The notes under the pieces: model-generated
Database searches by the model: none
Told to the model about the DNA's origin: nothing
The model's input: only the letters and a program-made list of their open reading frames with translations
Translations under genes and position numbers: made by a program
NCBI GenBank assembly: GCA_019637615.1
Contig: JAHBVJ010000028.1
Span: forward strand, 53,920 to 117,919
Reading direction: 5' to 3'
Source of the DNA: Anaerolineae bacterium
GTDB taxonomy: Bacteria; Chloroflexota; Anaerolineae; Aggregatilineales; UBA2796
Length of the DNA stretch: 64,000 bases
Shown here: piece by piece, positions 19,089-28,324 of the stretch
Layout: each line of letters begins with the position of its first letter
Numbering within the stretch: the first letter of the stretch is position 1

Positions 19089-20015
19089 TCAGCGCCGCCA
19101 CTGAGTCAGGATGTAGTCGTAGAAGCGCGTCACATCCACCGACTCTAGCACCTGTGTGCGGCGTCCATGCGGATCGATCACCGTGCGACCTTGACTCAAG
19201 CCATCCGGAAGCACGGCGGTTGTCTCCTCACGCACAGTGTACAGATCGGGGCGACCAAGATAGCCAGTTGTCAGCACGTCCCAGAAATAATAGCCGCCCT
19301 GATTCATCACCAATGAATAGCACAAGGCGGCAACTTCCGAGAGTTTGTGTTGACGATTGCGTCCAAGTTGCTTGATGAAGGCGCTCGTCACGGGCACATG
19401 ATTGGTGATGTCCAGCGGGCACAGCACGAGCGGGATGTTCGTCTGCCAGACTTGATACGCGGCGATGGGATCCCAATACACGTTCCATTCCGCCGAGCCA
19501 TCGTGCCCCGGTTCGGTGAGCGGATCGACATTGCCGCGCACGTTCAGTGCGCCGCCCATCCACAAAATGCGGCGGATTTTGCCTTCTACCGCCGGATCGC
19601 TATCTAGGGCAGCGGCGACGGTCGTTAGTGGCCCCGTGACCAGCAATGTAACGGGTTCCGGCGCGTCCAGCAGCGCCCGTGTGAGGAACTGCTGACCTGT
19701 TTCCGGCACCAGCGGCGTCATGATGTCGTCGGCATCGTTCAGGATGGGAAAGTGATCCACGATATAGGCGGTTTGCCGCCATTCACGCGGGAAGGGGTTG
19801 AGGCCGCGTACCGTACTTTCGGCAACAGGAATGTCATTGCGTCCGAGCAGATCGAGCAGTTTGCGCGTGACACTGACGGCGGGCGTGGCGTAGCAATCGG
19901 CTGGCGTCACCACTACGCCGAGCACCTTCACATTTTCCATCGTCAGCAGCAAACCGAGCGATAGATAGTCATCGATCCCGCCGTCATGATCGTGGATCAC
20001 TAATTCTGTGGTCAT
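19089..20015 (-). CDS. Inosine/uridine-type nucleoside hydrolase
   Basis: About 308 residues from the ATG at 20015. It hydrolyses the N-glycosidic bond of nucleosides with a calcium-bound water. The N-terminal ligand cluster D9-x-D11-x-G-x-D15-D16 is present, in the variant form D-H-D-G-G-I-D-D. The later E-W-N-V-Y-W-D-P-I-A-A-Y gives the second conserved ligand set, with W-M-G-G-A-L between. In-frame starts at 20045 and 20075 would add up to 20 residues that do not fit the family. Confidence 0.92.
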   Translation of the reverse strand: MTTELVIHDHDGGIDDYLSLGLLLTMENVKVLGVVVTPADCYATPAVSVTRKLLDLLGRNDIPVAESTVRGLNPFPREWRQTAYIVDHFPILNDADDIMTPLVPETGQQFLTRALLDAPEPVTLLVTGPLTTVAAALDSDPAVEGKIRRILWMGGALNVRGNVDPLTEPGHDGSAEWNVYWDPIAAYQVWQTNIPLVLCPLDITNHVPVTSAFIKQLGRNRQHKLSEVAALCYSLVMNQGGYYFWDVLTTGYLGRPDLYTVREETTAVLPDGLSQGRTVIDPHGRRTQVLESVDVTRFYDYILTQWRR

Positions 20016-20108
20016 CGTGGATAGCTCTTTTCTAGGTTCTTGCATCGTGGAAGCGAATGCACGAACTATATCCACAATGACGGCACTCGATCAATCGCAG
20101 TTCGGACG

Positions 20109-20924
20109 TTAGCGCACCCATGCCAATAAATGGGCGAAGTCTTGCACGGTGGTCGTGTTGCGCATCCGCACACGGGGCAGCGTCAGCATGGAGGCATCCG
20201 AGGTGGCGATGGTGCCATCGTGCGTGGTGAAGGCGGCGACCACCCCGATCTGCGCGAGACGCTGCACCGTCGCGTCGTCTAGCTGACCGCTCGGATAGCA
20301 GAACACACGGTATTGCTTGCCAACATGCGCTTCTAACGTGTCGTAGGTGGCGGCGATCTGGTAGGTGAACCAAGCCTCATCGCGGTCGCGCACATCGAGA
20401 TGCTGGCGGCTGTGGCTGTGGATCGACATGCCTGCCCGCGCCATCTCCTCGACTTGATCCCACGTCAGATAGCCGCCACGCTGCTGATCGATCCAGTCGG
20501 TGACGACGAAAAACGTGCCGACGAAGCCGTATTCTTTGAGGAGCGGGAAGGCTTGCGTATACGCATCGATGTAGCCATCATCGAAGGTGAGCAGGACGGG
20601 ATTGGATGGCAGTTCGTCACCCCGTTTGAGCGCCCCGATGAATTGATCCATCGAGATGGTGTGATAATCGTTGGCTTTGAGCCATTCAAGCTGCTGACGA
20701 AAATTACTCGGGTTGACGGAAAGGTCGATCCGATATTTGTCGGAGTCGGCGGGTGGCGCGCTGACGTAGTGATACATCAGCGTCGGGATGCGGATGCGGC
20801 GCAGGGTGTCATCGAACGGCAAATTTTCCGCGCGGGCGGGCGTGGTGGACACGGTGAGCGTGATCAGGCGCACGACGGCGGCTAACAATACAAGCACCAC
20901 GGCAGACAGAATCAGTTTGCGCAT
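20109..20924 (-). CDS. Secreted polysaccharide deacetylase (NodB domain)
   Basis: 271 residues. An N-terminal hydrophobic segment (about 4-25) ending in A-R-A suggests a signal peptide or anchor, so the enzyme works outside the membrane. NodB motifs: T-F-D-D-G-Y at 113-118, with D115/D116 as base and metal ligand, H-S-x-x-H at 171-175, and the late F-C-Y-P-S-G. The R-I-P-T-L-M-Y-H-Y-V start of the domain is typical of this subgroup. It removes N- or O-acetyl groups from glycans; the glycan is unknown. Confidence 0.93.
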   Translation of the reverse strand: MRKLILSAVVLVLLAAVVRLITLTVSTTPARAENLPFDDTLRRIRIPTLMYHYVSAPPADSDKYRIDLSVNPSNFRQQLEWLKANDYHTISMDQFIGALKRGDELPSNPVLLTFDDGYIDAYTQAFPLLKEYGFVGTFFVVTDWIDQQRGGYLTWDQVEEMARAGMSIHSHSRQHLDVRDRDEAWFTYQIAATYDTLEAHVGKQYRVFCYPSGQLDDATVQRLAQIGVVAAFTTHDGTIATSDASMLTLPRVRMRNTTTVQDFAHLLAWVR

Positions 20925-21050
20925 AGCGACCCTGTTTAGGATTGTCTATCGATATGATACGTTAAAAACGGGCGTTAGTAGCGGTTACGATACAGGCGTA
21001 TGCTTCCCTAGCTGATGGAACGAACGATGAGCAAGCAGACAGCGAATTTA

Positions 21051-21428
21051 TCAACGATCAAAGTAAATTCCCATTGCATTTCCATTCGGATCGAGGAAGT
21101 AGGCGTCGTCGCCGGGACTGGCATCACCGATCTTGCTGCGACCTTGTGTGATGGTGCCACCATGTGCCGTGATCAGGTCTAGCGTAGCGTCGAGGTCTGC
21201 GACCTGCAACATAGGCACGATGCCGACGCCTTTCGGGGCAGGCGTTGTGCTGGCATCGAACGCGCCACTGACGTTGCCGGACTCGAAGAACCAGTAGTTA
21301 GGCGCGGCAGGGCTAATTTGTATCGTCCAACCGAAAACGCTCTCGTAGAAAGCCTTGGCCTTGCCGAGATCGGGGGCGGGAATGCTGAGATGGCAGAACG
21401 AGCTTGCTGTGGGCGTTTGTGTCATCAT
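21051..21428 (-). CDS. VOC superfamily protein (glyoxalase-like)
   Basis: About 125 residues from ATG 21428 (a second ATG follows at 21425). It has two beta-alpha-beta modules: F-C-H-L-S-I-P-A-P-D-L-G-K-A-K-A-F-Y near the start, and L-Q-V-A-D-L-D-A-T-L with D-P-N-G-N-A-M-G-I-Y near the end. The end motif is the usual VOC metal-binding end. The family includes lyases, dioxygenases and resistance proteins, so function is open. A perfect palindrome lies about 55 bases upstream. Confidence 0.9.
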   Translation of the reverse strand: MMTQTPTASSFCHLSIPAPDLGKAKAFYESVFGWTIQISPAAPNYWFFESGNVSGAFDASTTPAPKGVGIVPMLQVADLDATLDLITAHGGTITQGRSKIGDASPGDDAYFLDPNGNAMGIYFDR

Positions 21429-21483
21429 GACCAACTTTTGGCTATCTGCGCACTTGGTTGAATTCGGTTTGTTGTTCGACGTA

Positions 21484-21505
21484 AATGCAGATTGTCATCT
21501 GCATT
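21484..21505. promoter_or_regulatory. Perfect palindrome upstream of the VOC gene
   Basis: aatgcagat - 4 bases - atctgcatt, a perfect 9-base inverted repeat located 56 bases before the VOC start. Spacing and symmetry fit a dimeric repressor site. It could also be a short hairpin. Confidence 0.45.
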
Positions 21506-21637
21506 GCATCAATAGATGACACTATTTTACACGAGCGGATGTTCTAAGTCAAGATCGAGTTACAATCTTTTAACCGACTGAACGAGATGCGCTAGAAATA
21601 CTATCTTTCAGAATGCGTAGATGAGTGTAGTTGTCAT

Positions 21638-24256
21638 TTAGTCTGCCTCTTTGACTCGTTCACGGACGAGCAGAATACCTTCGATAGGCTTATCTTGTCC
21701 ATTGATGCGCTGTTCAAAGGCCGCGAGGCCAGCCAGCGAGTCGTCCCATAACCGAACAAGCTGACGTAACTGCTCGATGTACTCGCTATCTTGATCACTA
21801 ACACGCCGCTTCGCCAAAGAATTAATCGCGCCTTGATCGGCCTGACGCTGCTGTGTAATCCAATCTGCGACGAATTTCCTGAAGGCCAGCATCTGCTCGT
21901 TCTCCTCGTCTCCAGCGCGGTTGGCTATCGTGACCAATAGCAGCAAGATTCCATTAAGTAGGGCGAGGGCGAGGGCGCTGGCGCCGTCGCGGGCGAGGGC
22001 GCTGGCGAGGGCGCTGGCGCTGGCGCTGGCGAGGGCGCGGTCGCGGGCACAGGAGTAACTTGCCTGCACCAACGTCCATAATGAACGTGAACTCGGTATC
22101 AGCCGGTCGGCGTATAGACGAATCTCGGTTGCATCCTGCACCCAGAAGCATCCGATCATATTGGTTGGGTAGTCGTCACGATGCGGAAGGCGATACCGAT
22201 ATTCCTTGCCGAATTGACGCTCCATCCAGTTGGTTACCCATCGTCCAAAAACGTAAGCAGCATTGGGACTGACGCCGAAAATCGGTTCATTCGCCTGCCC
22301 GGTTGGAAAAATATGCTGACTTCGCCAATGATCGGGCTGGACGTGTTCCCCGTTGGTGAGCATGTCGTCAATGAAAAGTTGGTATTCTGCGTGGGTGATC
22401 ATGCCTTTGATCATCTGCGTATTATCGCGAACAGAGGTGACTTTCTTCAGGTGTAGTAGCAAACTTACCTCGGCAGCGGCACGCCAACCCAGCGCACGGT
22501 GATCTTGAATGATACGTTCGGTGAGATCGCGCAATCGGCTGCGAACGGAGGCTTCGATCCGTTTGGCGATCTGTTCACATTGAAGCGCTAAGGCCAAAAC
22601 AGGGGAAGAAATCGGCTTAACTGCCAAACATGTCTCAACAATCGGTGTCGCATCTTCTAAGGCGGAGTATAAGCGTAAGGTTTCGTCCCACCAGACCTTG
22701 GTCGGCTCTGTGCAAAATGCCGCCAATACTGCATCGATCTTCCCATTTTCTTGCGCATACTTGGCGGCTAGAAATTCTTGAAAGGTTTTATGCGCGAATT
22801 CGTATTCTGCCGGATTGACCTCAACAAACAGCCCTGTCGTGGTTTCGAATGCTTGCAGAAAATCGCGATCCGCAGCTAGATCGGCGTTCACTTTTTTCAG
22901 TGGCTCGTGAATGATCGCGAGCATATCGTCGGCACTGATCTTTAGCTGCCCCTGCATCATCATGTGGTACGCTGCCGGTTGCAGGACAAATTGTGCTTGG
23001 TCGGGTTTTAGTGGCAGCTTAAGACCTCGCGCAGCCCAGCGTTCCCCAAGCAGCGCTTGACAAATTTTGCCGTACAATTCGGCGCGATTTTCCGGCAAGG
23101 TGCGATCACGATGATAGACCATCGCCATCATCGTCAATAGCAGTGGATTGCCAGCAAATTCTGAGAATGCTTCGGAACCCCGAACGTCGTTAAGAAAGTT
23201 TTCAGTCAACTCGGCGGCTTGTAATTGAACACGTTTCTGATCTTGTTTCGCGCGTGGCAGGTTCTCGCGTTTAAGCTCGTTGATCAAAAACCAACGTTCA
23301 GCGAAGACAGTCTGTTGGGTCAATGAAAAGGGCAGCACTTCGACGTTCGTTTGAATTTGCTGAGACTGATTCTTTTCGATGCCGCCCGGTCGGGAAGTGA
23401 TAATGAAATAATTACGACTGTACTTTACATCGCTCATCTGAGCATCTACCCACTGGATGACAACGAGACGATCTTCATCACGCTGCACTTCATCAAGACC
23501 ATCGAGCATGATGATACATTTGCCGTTGCGCAGCTGACGCAGCAGCCATTGAGGTGGTAGCGCTTCACCACATTTTGCGATGACTTTCTCAGCTATTTGA
23601 AGCAGTGTGCAATCTTGTGAGCCTAAGATGTCTATGGCGTATTCTCGGAACGGGATGAAAATGGGCAGCAAGGAACGCATTTTTGCGATATTGCGTGATT
23701 TAGGAGTGAACATCGTCACAGCGATGTGCGTTAATAATGTTGTTTTGCCGCTGCCGGGACGACCTATAATAACAATCCGCTGAAAACTTTTCAGCACCCA
23801 CCAGATCGTTTGCGTGGATGGCGTGGTTGTGGAGCCTTTTTCACGTCGAGGTTTTGGTACAATACTTCCTTCAGCATCCGTTGGAGCTTGCCGATCAATC
23901 TGAAGTTCGACAAATACATTTTCCTGCTCGATATTGTGGAATGTTGACAAGCCGATCCCTGAGAGATCGATGTTGTGAAATCTATCTAGCACATGCTGAC
24001 GATACTTGCGGTAATAACGATTAGTCCATTGCTGAAAATCTGCGCGGATATTTTCAGCCCACTGCTTTGAAAACTCAGGATTGAGCAAACCAGCTACGTT
24101 GAGCACCATGGGAATTAGTGCTGTGACTACCCATGATACGAGTGCTAGAACAAAGGCCAACCACACACTTTGATTGACAAGCATTACGATGGTGAATACT
24201 AGACCGGGTATGCCAAAATTAGACAATAGTTTGAGAATCACATCACCAATTTCCAT
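21638..24256 (-). CDS. Membrane-anchored NACHT NTPase with FGE-like C-terminus and low-complexity repeat
   Basis: About 872 residues from the ATG at 24256, which follows agggggcg; an in-frame start at 24316 gives a Cys-rich leader and is less likely. Residues ~12-60 form two or three membrane helices. The NACHT domain has Walker A G-R-P-G-S-G-K-T-T at 165-173, Walker B L-D-G-L-D-E-V at 251-257 and a following S-R-P-G. A helical region follows. From about 617 there is a weak formylglycine-enzyme-like stretch (I-T-H-A-E-Y-Q-L-F, then Y-R-Y-R-L-P). Residues ~738-767 are an Ala-Leu/Ala-Ser/Arg-Asp tract encoded by a hexamer repeat. Related bacterial NACHT proteins act in phage defence; that role here is inference. 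Confidence 0.88.
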   Translation of the reverse strand: MEIGDVILKLLSNFGIPGLVFTIVMLVNQSVWLAFVLALVSWVVTALIPMVLNVAGLLNPEFSKQWAENIRADFQQWTNRYYRKYRQHVLDRFHNIDLSGIGLSTFHNIEQENVFVELQIDRQAPTDAEGSIVPKPRREKGSTTTPSTQTIWWVLKSFQRIVIIGRPGSGKTTLLTHIAVTMFTPKSRNIAKMRSLLPIFIPFREYAIDILGSQDCTLLQIAEKVIAKCGEALPPQWLLRQLRNGKCIIMLDGLDEVQRDEDRLVVIQWVDAQMSDVKYSRNYFIITSRPGGIEKNQSQQIQTNVEVLPFSLTQQTVFAERWFLINELKRENLPRAKQDQKRVQLQAAELTENFLNDVRGSEAFSEFAGNPLLLTMMAMVYHRDRTLPENRAELYGKICQALLGERWAARGLKLPLKPDQAQFVLQPAAYHMMMQGQLKISADDMLAIIHEPLKKVNADLAADRDFLQAFETTTGLFVEVNPAEYEFAHKTFQEFLAAKYAQENGKIDAVLAAFCTEPTKVWWDETLRLYSALEDATPIVETCLAVKPISSPVLALALQCEQIAKRIEASVRSRLRDLTERIIQDHRALGWRAAAEVSLLLHLKKVTSVRDNTQMIKGMITHAEYQLFIDDMLTNGEHVQPDHWRSQHIFPTGQANEPIFGVSPNAAYVFGRWVTNWMERQFGKEYRYRLPHRDDYPTNMIGCFWVQDATEIRLYADRLIPSSRSLWTLVQASYSCARDRALASASASALASALARDGASALALALLNGILLLLVTIANRAGDEENEQMLAFRKFVADWITQQRQADQGAINSLAKRRVSDQDSEYIEQLRQLVRLWDDSLAGLAAFEQRINGQDKPIEGILLVRERVKEAD
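21961..22045 (-). repeat. In-frame hexanucleotide microsatellite (ggcgag/ggcgct)
   Basis: About fourteen tandem hexamers, mostly ggcgag and ggcgct with some gtcgcg. They are read in frame on the minus strand as Ala-Leu, Ala-Ser and Arg-Asp dipeptides. Because the unit is six bases, slippage adds or removes two residues without a frameshift. Confidence 0.9.
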
Positions 24257-24348
24257 CACGCCCCCTAAGCAATGACAGCTAACTGTGCAGCAGCATGTAG
24301 TGTCTAGAATAAGCATATTATGGCGTGCATTGGAGATGCAAACAACAA

Positions 24349-24374
24349 GGCCGGAAGCGATGACACTTCCGGCC
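24349..24374 (-). terminator. Rho-independent terminator after the SPFH gene
   Basis: Perfect 9-base arms ggccggaag / cttccggcc with an 8-base loop, followed on the minus strand by ttgttgttt. It lies 29 bases past the SPFH stop. Confidence 0.9.
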
Positions 24375-24402
24375 TATGATTATGCTGGCGAAGGGTTAAG
24401 GA

Positions 24403-26481
24403 CTACGACGGTGTAGTGGTGGGTGACTTGGGCTTGCCGCTGCCATTGCCGCTCTCTGGACGGACAGGGGCAACGAGAGGCGCATCCGCAGTACGGGCAG
24501 GCTCGTTCAGCCCTTTTAGGATGCTCTCGCGGATACGCTTGATCTCGTCGCTGGCTTCGGCGTTCGGCTGGCTCTTGAGATCGATGCCGAGTTTTTCGGA
24601 CAGCAGCATCGTCATCAGGGCTTCGAAGGCACTATTTGCGCCGTGACCGTCGCCATTCGCGCCGCCATTATTGATGACCATCTTCGGGACGATGTCGATG
24701 CCCGATTTCTCTACCGCTTGGCTGAAGCGATCCAGCGCTTGTTGCAGCACTTGGAACTGCGGGCCACCGTAAGCGCGTACCTGCTCTTCGACGGCGACAG
24801 CGCGGGCGATACCGATGCGGGCTTCGCGTTCGGCTTCCGCTTCCGCCAGTGCCTTGATCTTTGAGGCTTCTTGCAGCGAACGCTGATACGAAGCTTTACC
24901 TTCGTTGCTCTCGATGGTAATGCTGATTTCCGATTCGGTCAGCGCGGTCTGCTGCTTGGCGATGGCTTCAGCCTGACGGAGTTCGCGTTCCTTATCGGCG
25001 GCGAGCTGTTTGCGTCCGTAAGTTTCGATCTGCTCATGAGCGATCTGACGATCACGCAACTGCGCCAAGATTTCCTCGATCTTGCGGTCGGCGGTGGAAG
25101 ACGATGGCGTACCGATCAGCACTTCCTCTAGTTCGAGGTTGTAGTGTTCGAAACGCTCTTTCATCTCCTGCGACGACTGCTGCTGAATCTGGCTGCGTTC
25201 TTGGATGAGCTGAATCAGCGTGCGCGTTTGACCGATGTTCTTGAAGTAGGCAGCCACCATCGGGTCAAGCGTTTGATCGACCAGACGCTTGATGTCACCA
25301 AAGCGCTGAATGACGAGCGGCGCTTTGCGGTAGTCGATGTGCATCACGACGGAGAGCGGGAGCAGCGGCTCGAACGCGTCCTTCGTGATCAGTTCGACAG
25401 CGCTAAGGTTCTCGTCAAAGCGGTGAACACCGACCTCATCCTTGTTCCATTTCAGGATGATGTTGGTCGTCGGCACATGGATCACCTTACCAGCGTAGGT
25501 GTTGAAGGCATATTTACCGGGCATCAGCGGCGTATTCCAGACGCCTTTGGCACCGCGTTCAACCATTTCACCGTGCTTGTATTCCTCACCGGAGAGGTCT
25601 TCCGCTTTGCCACCCACGTAACTCACCACGACGCCGACAAAACCGACTTCAATCGTCGTCTTGTCGATCAGCTCGACGGTGGCAAACAGGCGGTTCATGT
25701 AGTAGGTACCTTCCGCCAGCACCTGAAGCTGACGACCACGTCGCCCACCTGCAAGGAGGAACTTCTCAGGGTCTTGGAAGTTGTTATGATACGTGTTTGG
25801 AACCGCCGGATCATCACCAACCGTCGGCGCGATGATCTCGCCCTGTTGCAGCGAGGGGCCATCATGCACCGTGACGACGCCGACTTTATCATCCGCACCC
25901 TTGATCACCAGCGGTTGGAAGCCGCCGCGTTCCGCGATCAGGGCAGACATGCGCTTGAAGGTCACTTCTTCATCGCGGCTGATCGGCAGGTAGTAGCTGC
26001 CATCGGCGGTGAAGATGATAAACTGCGCGAGGTTCAAGGCATACGTACCTTCACGCAGGATTTCACGCTGGGGGCCACGCTGCCCACCGTTGCGCAAGAA
26101 AGCCTCTACTTCTTGGAAGTTTTTGGCTTCTGGCACGACTTTGGCGAGCGATTGAGTCGGCGCAAGCGGTGAACCGTCACGCGCGAACACATAGCCGATC
26201 TGCCCTTGCGGGATGGTAACCAGCGGCGCAAGCTGAATGTTGTATTGATACGGCATCTTCCAGTAGAAGCCACCGCGCAAAAGTGTCGGTTGATAGCCAG
26301 CCTCACCATTTAACGCGATGAAACTGTCCGATTTGACCGCGCCCTTGGGCGACACGCGTTTTTCCACGATTCCGACGCGGTTATTGGGGATAATGCGCAC
26401 TCCTGCGAGGAAGAACAGCACAACCAACCCCACCACCACCAATAATAGAATTGTCCCGAGTCCCAGTCCACCAATTAACAT
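24403..26481 (-). CDS. Large SPFH/band-7 (flotillin-like) membrane protein
   Basis: About 692 residues. One N-terminal membrane helix (about 4-28) is followed by a SPFH core with V-G-I-V-E and V-G-F-V-G-V-V-V-S-Y. Next comes a long Ala/Glu/Arg coiled coil (about 460-570), then a Gly/Pro-rich tail. Two similar inserts, near residues 125-150 and 232-260 (G-G-Q-R-G-P-Q ... E-G-T-Y-A-L-N and G-G-R-R-G-R-Q ... E-G-T-Y-Y-M-N), show an internal duplication before the core. Such proteins organise membrane microdomains. Two ATGs (26487, 26481) follow ggaggg; the second has better spacing. Confidence 0.9.
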   Translation of the reverse strand: MLIGGLGLGTILLLVVVGLVVLFFLAGVRIIPNNRVGIVEKRVSPKGAVKSDSFIALNGEAGYQPTLLRGGFYWKMPYQYNIQLAPLVTIPQGQIGYVFARDGSPLAPTQSLAKVVPEAKNFQEVEAFLRNGGQRGPQREILREGTYALNLAQFIIFTADGSYYLPISRDEEVTFKRMSALIAERGGFQPLVIKGADDKVGVVTVHDGPSLQQGEIIAPTVGDDPAVPNTYHNNFQDPEKFLLAGGRRGRQLQVLAEGTYYMNRLFATVELIDKTTIEVGFVGVVVSYVGGKAEDLSGEEYKHGEMVERGAKGVWNTPLMPGKYAFNTYAGKVIHVPTTNIILKWNKDEVGVHRFDENLSAVELITKDAFEPLLPLSVVMHIDYRKAPLVIQRFGDIKRLVDQTLDPMVAAYFKNIGQTRTLIQLIQERSQIQQQSSQEMKERFEHYNLELEEVLIGTPSSSTADRKIEEILAQLRDRQIAHEQIETYGRKQLAADKERELRQAEAIAKQQTALTESEISITIESNEGKASYQRSLQEASKIKALAEAEAEREARIGIARAVAVEEQVRAYGGPQFQVLQQALDRFSQAVEKSGIDIVPKMVINNGGANGDGHGANSAFEALMTMLLSEKLGIDLKSQPNAEASDEIKRIRESILKGLNEPARTADAPLVAPVRPESGNGSGKPKSPTTTPS

Positions 26482-26649
26482 AGACATCCCTCCCGGAGGA
26501 GCTTGCCCTTTCTATAGGCTGACAGCAAAAAACAGCGATTATGCCAGCATTTCTCAGCATACACCTAATTAGAGGCACCTATCACCCAACTTTTGGGGGA
26601 GCGCCGCGATTTTTACAGTTTTATTACAAGTTGCAGATCGCCGGAGTCG

Positions 26650-27630
26650 TCAGCGTGTGGCACCGATCCGCTGTTCACGCGGGCTTTGTTTGACGCCAAA
26701 CAATTGTCCGAAGGCGTCCAGTGTGCCGAATTGAGGCGTCCAACCGAGTGTTTGCTTGGCGAACGAGTTATCCACCACCAAAGATTCAGAAAAATAGTCT
26801 ACGATCTCGCGCGTGAAACCGCGCAGATCAGGAATGAACGGGCTGAGGTGTGCGGCGATATTCAGCACCGGACGAGGCAGCGATAGAGGACGGCGGCGGC
26901 TGATCGCGGCGATCTCTGCCCATGTGCCGTGATCGTTGGGAGAGGCATTGAAGATGCCTGCCGCGTTGATTTCGAGGCCGCGACTGATCAACCGCGCGAG
27001 ATCATCCTCGTGGACGGCTTGGGTGCGGGCGTGTCCCCCGTTGGAAAGCACGAATACGGGCTGCGCGACCAGTGCCAGCAGTGGCGAAACCGTGCGGCCT
27101 TGCGGGCCAGCGATGGCGGCGGGACGGATGGTGAGCGTGCGTGTATCGGGATAGTGCGGCTCCAGATCGCGCAAGTACGTCTCAACCTGCATTTTATGCT
27201 GCGCATACAGCATATTAGGCCATGATCGATGATTCTCATGCACAAGGACTGGATTTCCGCCACGATAACCATACACGGACACGCTCGAAATGAACGTGAT
27301 CTGCTCGACGCCGAGTTCGAAGGCGGTTTTCAGCGCGAGCTGCGAGCCATCCACATTGATCGAACGCATCTGCTCGACGCCCATATCGGCGGGCTTGTTG
27401 ATGATGAACGCGGCATGGACAAAATGGGTAACGCCGTGTTCCGCGAGAATAGCGCGCAGCGAGGAGACTTCCCGAATATCCAGCGAATGCGAGATCACGC
27501 GGCCATCTGCCAGCACCGGTTTGACATCCAAGGCGATGATGCGCTCCACCCACGACTGCGTCAGGAGGTGAGCGATCAATACTCTGCCAAGATACCCTGC
27601 TGCTCCTGTGATCGCGATGATTTTACCCAC
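26650..27630 (-). CDS. NAD-dependent epimerase/dehydratase (extended SDR)
   Basis: 326 residues starting with GTG behind gggggtcgag. Rossmann motif I-T-G-A-A-G-Y-L-G near the N-terminus, S-S-V-S-V-Y-G for the catalytic Ser, and Y-A-Q-H-K for the Tyr/Lys pair. The length is normal for the sugar-nucleotide epimerase/sterol dehydrogenase group. No sugar operon surrounds it, so the substrate is unknown. Confidence 0.92.
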   Translation of the reverse strand: MGKIIAITGAAGYLGRVLIAHLLTQSWVERIIALDVKPVLADGRVISHSLDIREVSSLRAILAEHGVTHFVHAAFIINKPADMGVEQMRSINVDGSQLALKTAFELGVEQITFISSVSVYGYRGGNPVLVHENHRSWPNMLYAQHKMQVETYLRDLEPHYPDTRTLTIRPAAIAGPQGRTVSPLLALVAQPVFVLSNGGHARTQAVHEDDLARLISRGLEINAAGIFNASPNDHGTWAEIAAISRRRPLSLPRPVLNIAAHLSPFIPDLRGFTREIVDYFSESLVVDNSFAKQTLGWTPQFGTLDAFGQLFGVKQSPREQRIGATR

Positions 27631-27824
27631 GCTCGACCCCCGCCCTACCCCATTGACGCTTGATTGCGACGCTTAATGACTTTAATTGTACAGCAAGCCA
27701 TACTGCTATCAATCACCCCGTAATCACTTTCACATTTTCTATACAAGGAGTCAAGCTGAAACAGCAGCAAACGAGGCATTGTGATCATGCGTAAAAGGAT
27801 ATTTCGCCCAAGCACCCCTGAGTC

Positions 27825-28091
27825 TTACTCAAGCGGGCGTTTGAATAGCAGCGGGTCACCACCAGTATGACCGTGAAATTCGGCTAATCCGTGACCATCG
27901 GTGCTTGCGATCTCCCAGCCGTCCATACCAAGGGAGGCTATCATTTGCGCTAACACTTCGCCAAGCACTTTGCCTGAGCTATCGAGTTGGCTCATTAACT
28001 GAAGCCCTGAAGACGTAATCAGATACGAGGTAATTTTGTTTAACCGCTCATAATTGGGTTTCAAGATCAGGCAGTATTCCCATTTAGCCAT
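27825..28091 (-). CDS. Small DUF4177-like protein
   Basis: 88 residues from the ATG at 28091, seven bases after gaaggg; an upstream in-frame start would add 19 residues. It begins M-A-K-W-E-Y-C-L-I-L and ends with L-G-M-D-G-W-E-I-A-S ... L-L-F-K-R-P-L. This W-E-Y / D-G-W-E / L-F-K-R pattern is what I know from DUF4177-type proteins. No function is established. Confidence 0.7.
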   Translation of the reverse strand: MAKWEYCLILKPNYERLNKITSYLITSSGLQLMSQLDSSGKVLGEVLAQMIASLGMDGWEIASTDGHGLAEFHGHTGGDPLLFKRPLE

Positions 28092-28324
28092 CAGCGTACC
28101 CTTCCATAAGTATCGGGTGCGGCCAAGCTCAACATGCCGCACATTCATTAGCCATTAGCCTAGTCAATTATATGCTCCTCGCTGCCGCTTGGGGCTAACA
28201 ATCGTCAGACGTGTACCTCGCAACACACCATGCGGCGATGTGAACGAACGGGATGCCATTCTCTCCCTCCTGTTACGCGTAGAAGTTGTACAATCCGTGA
28301 AAATCTCTCGACTTGGAGTGACCC

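Noticed and set aside
25144..26172. 342-codon plus-strand frame opposite the SPFH gene
   Set aside because: Antisense shadow; the minus-strand frame has the family motifs and a terminator.
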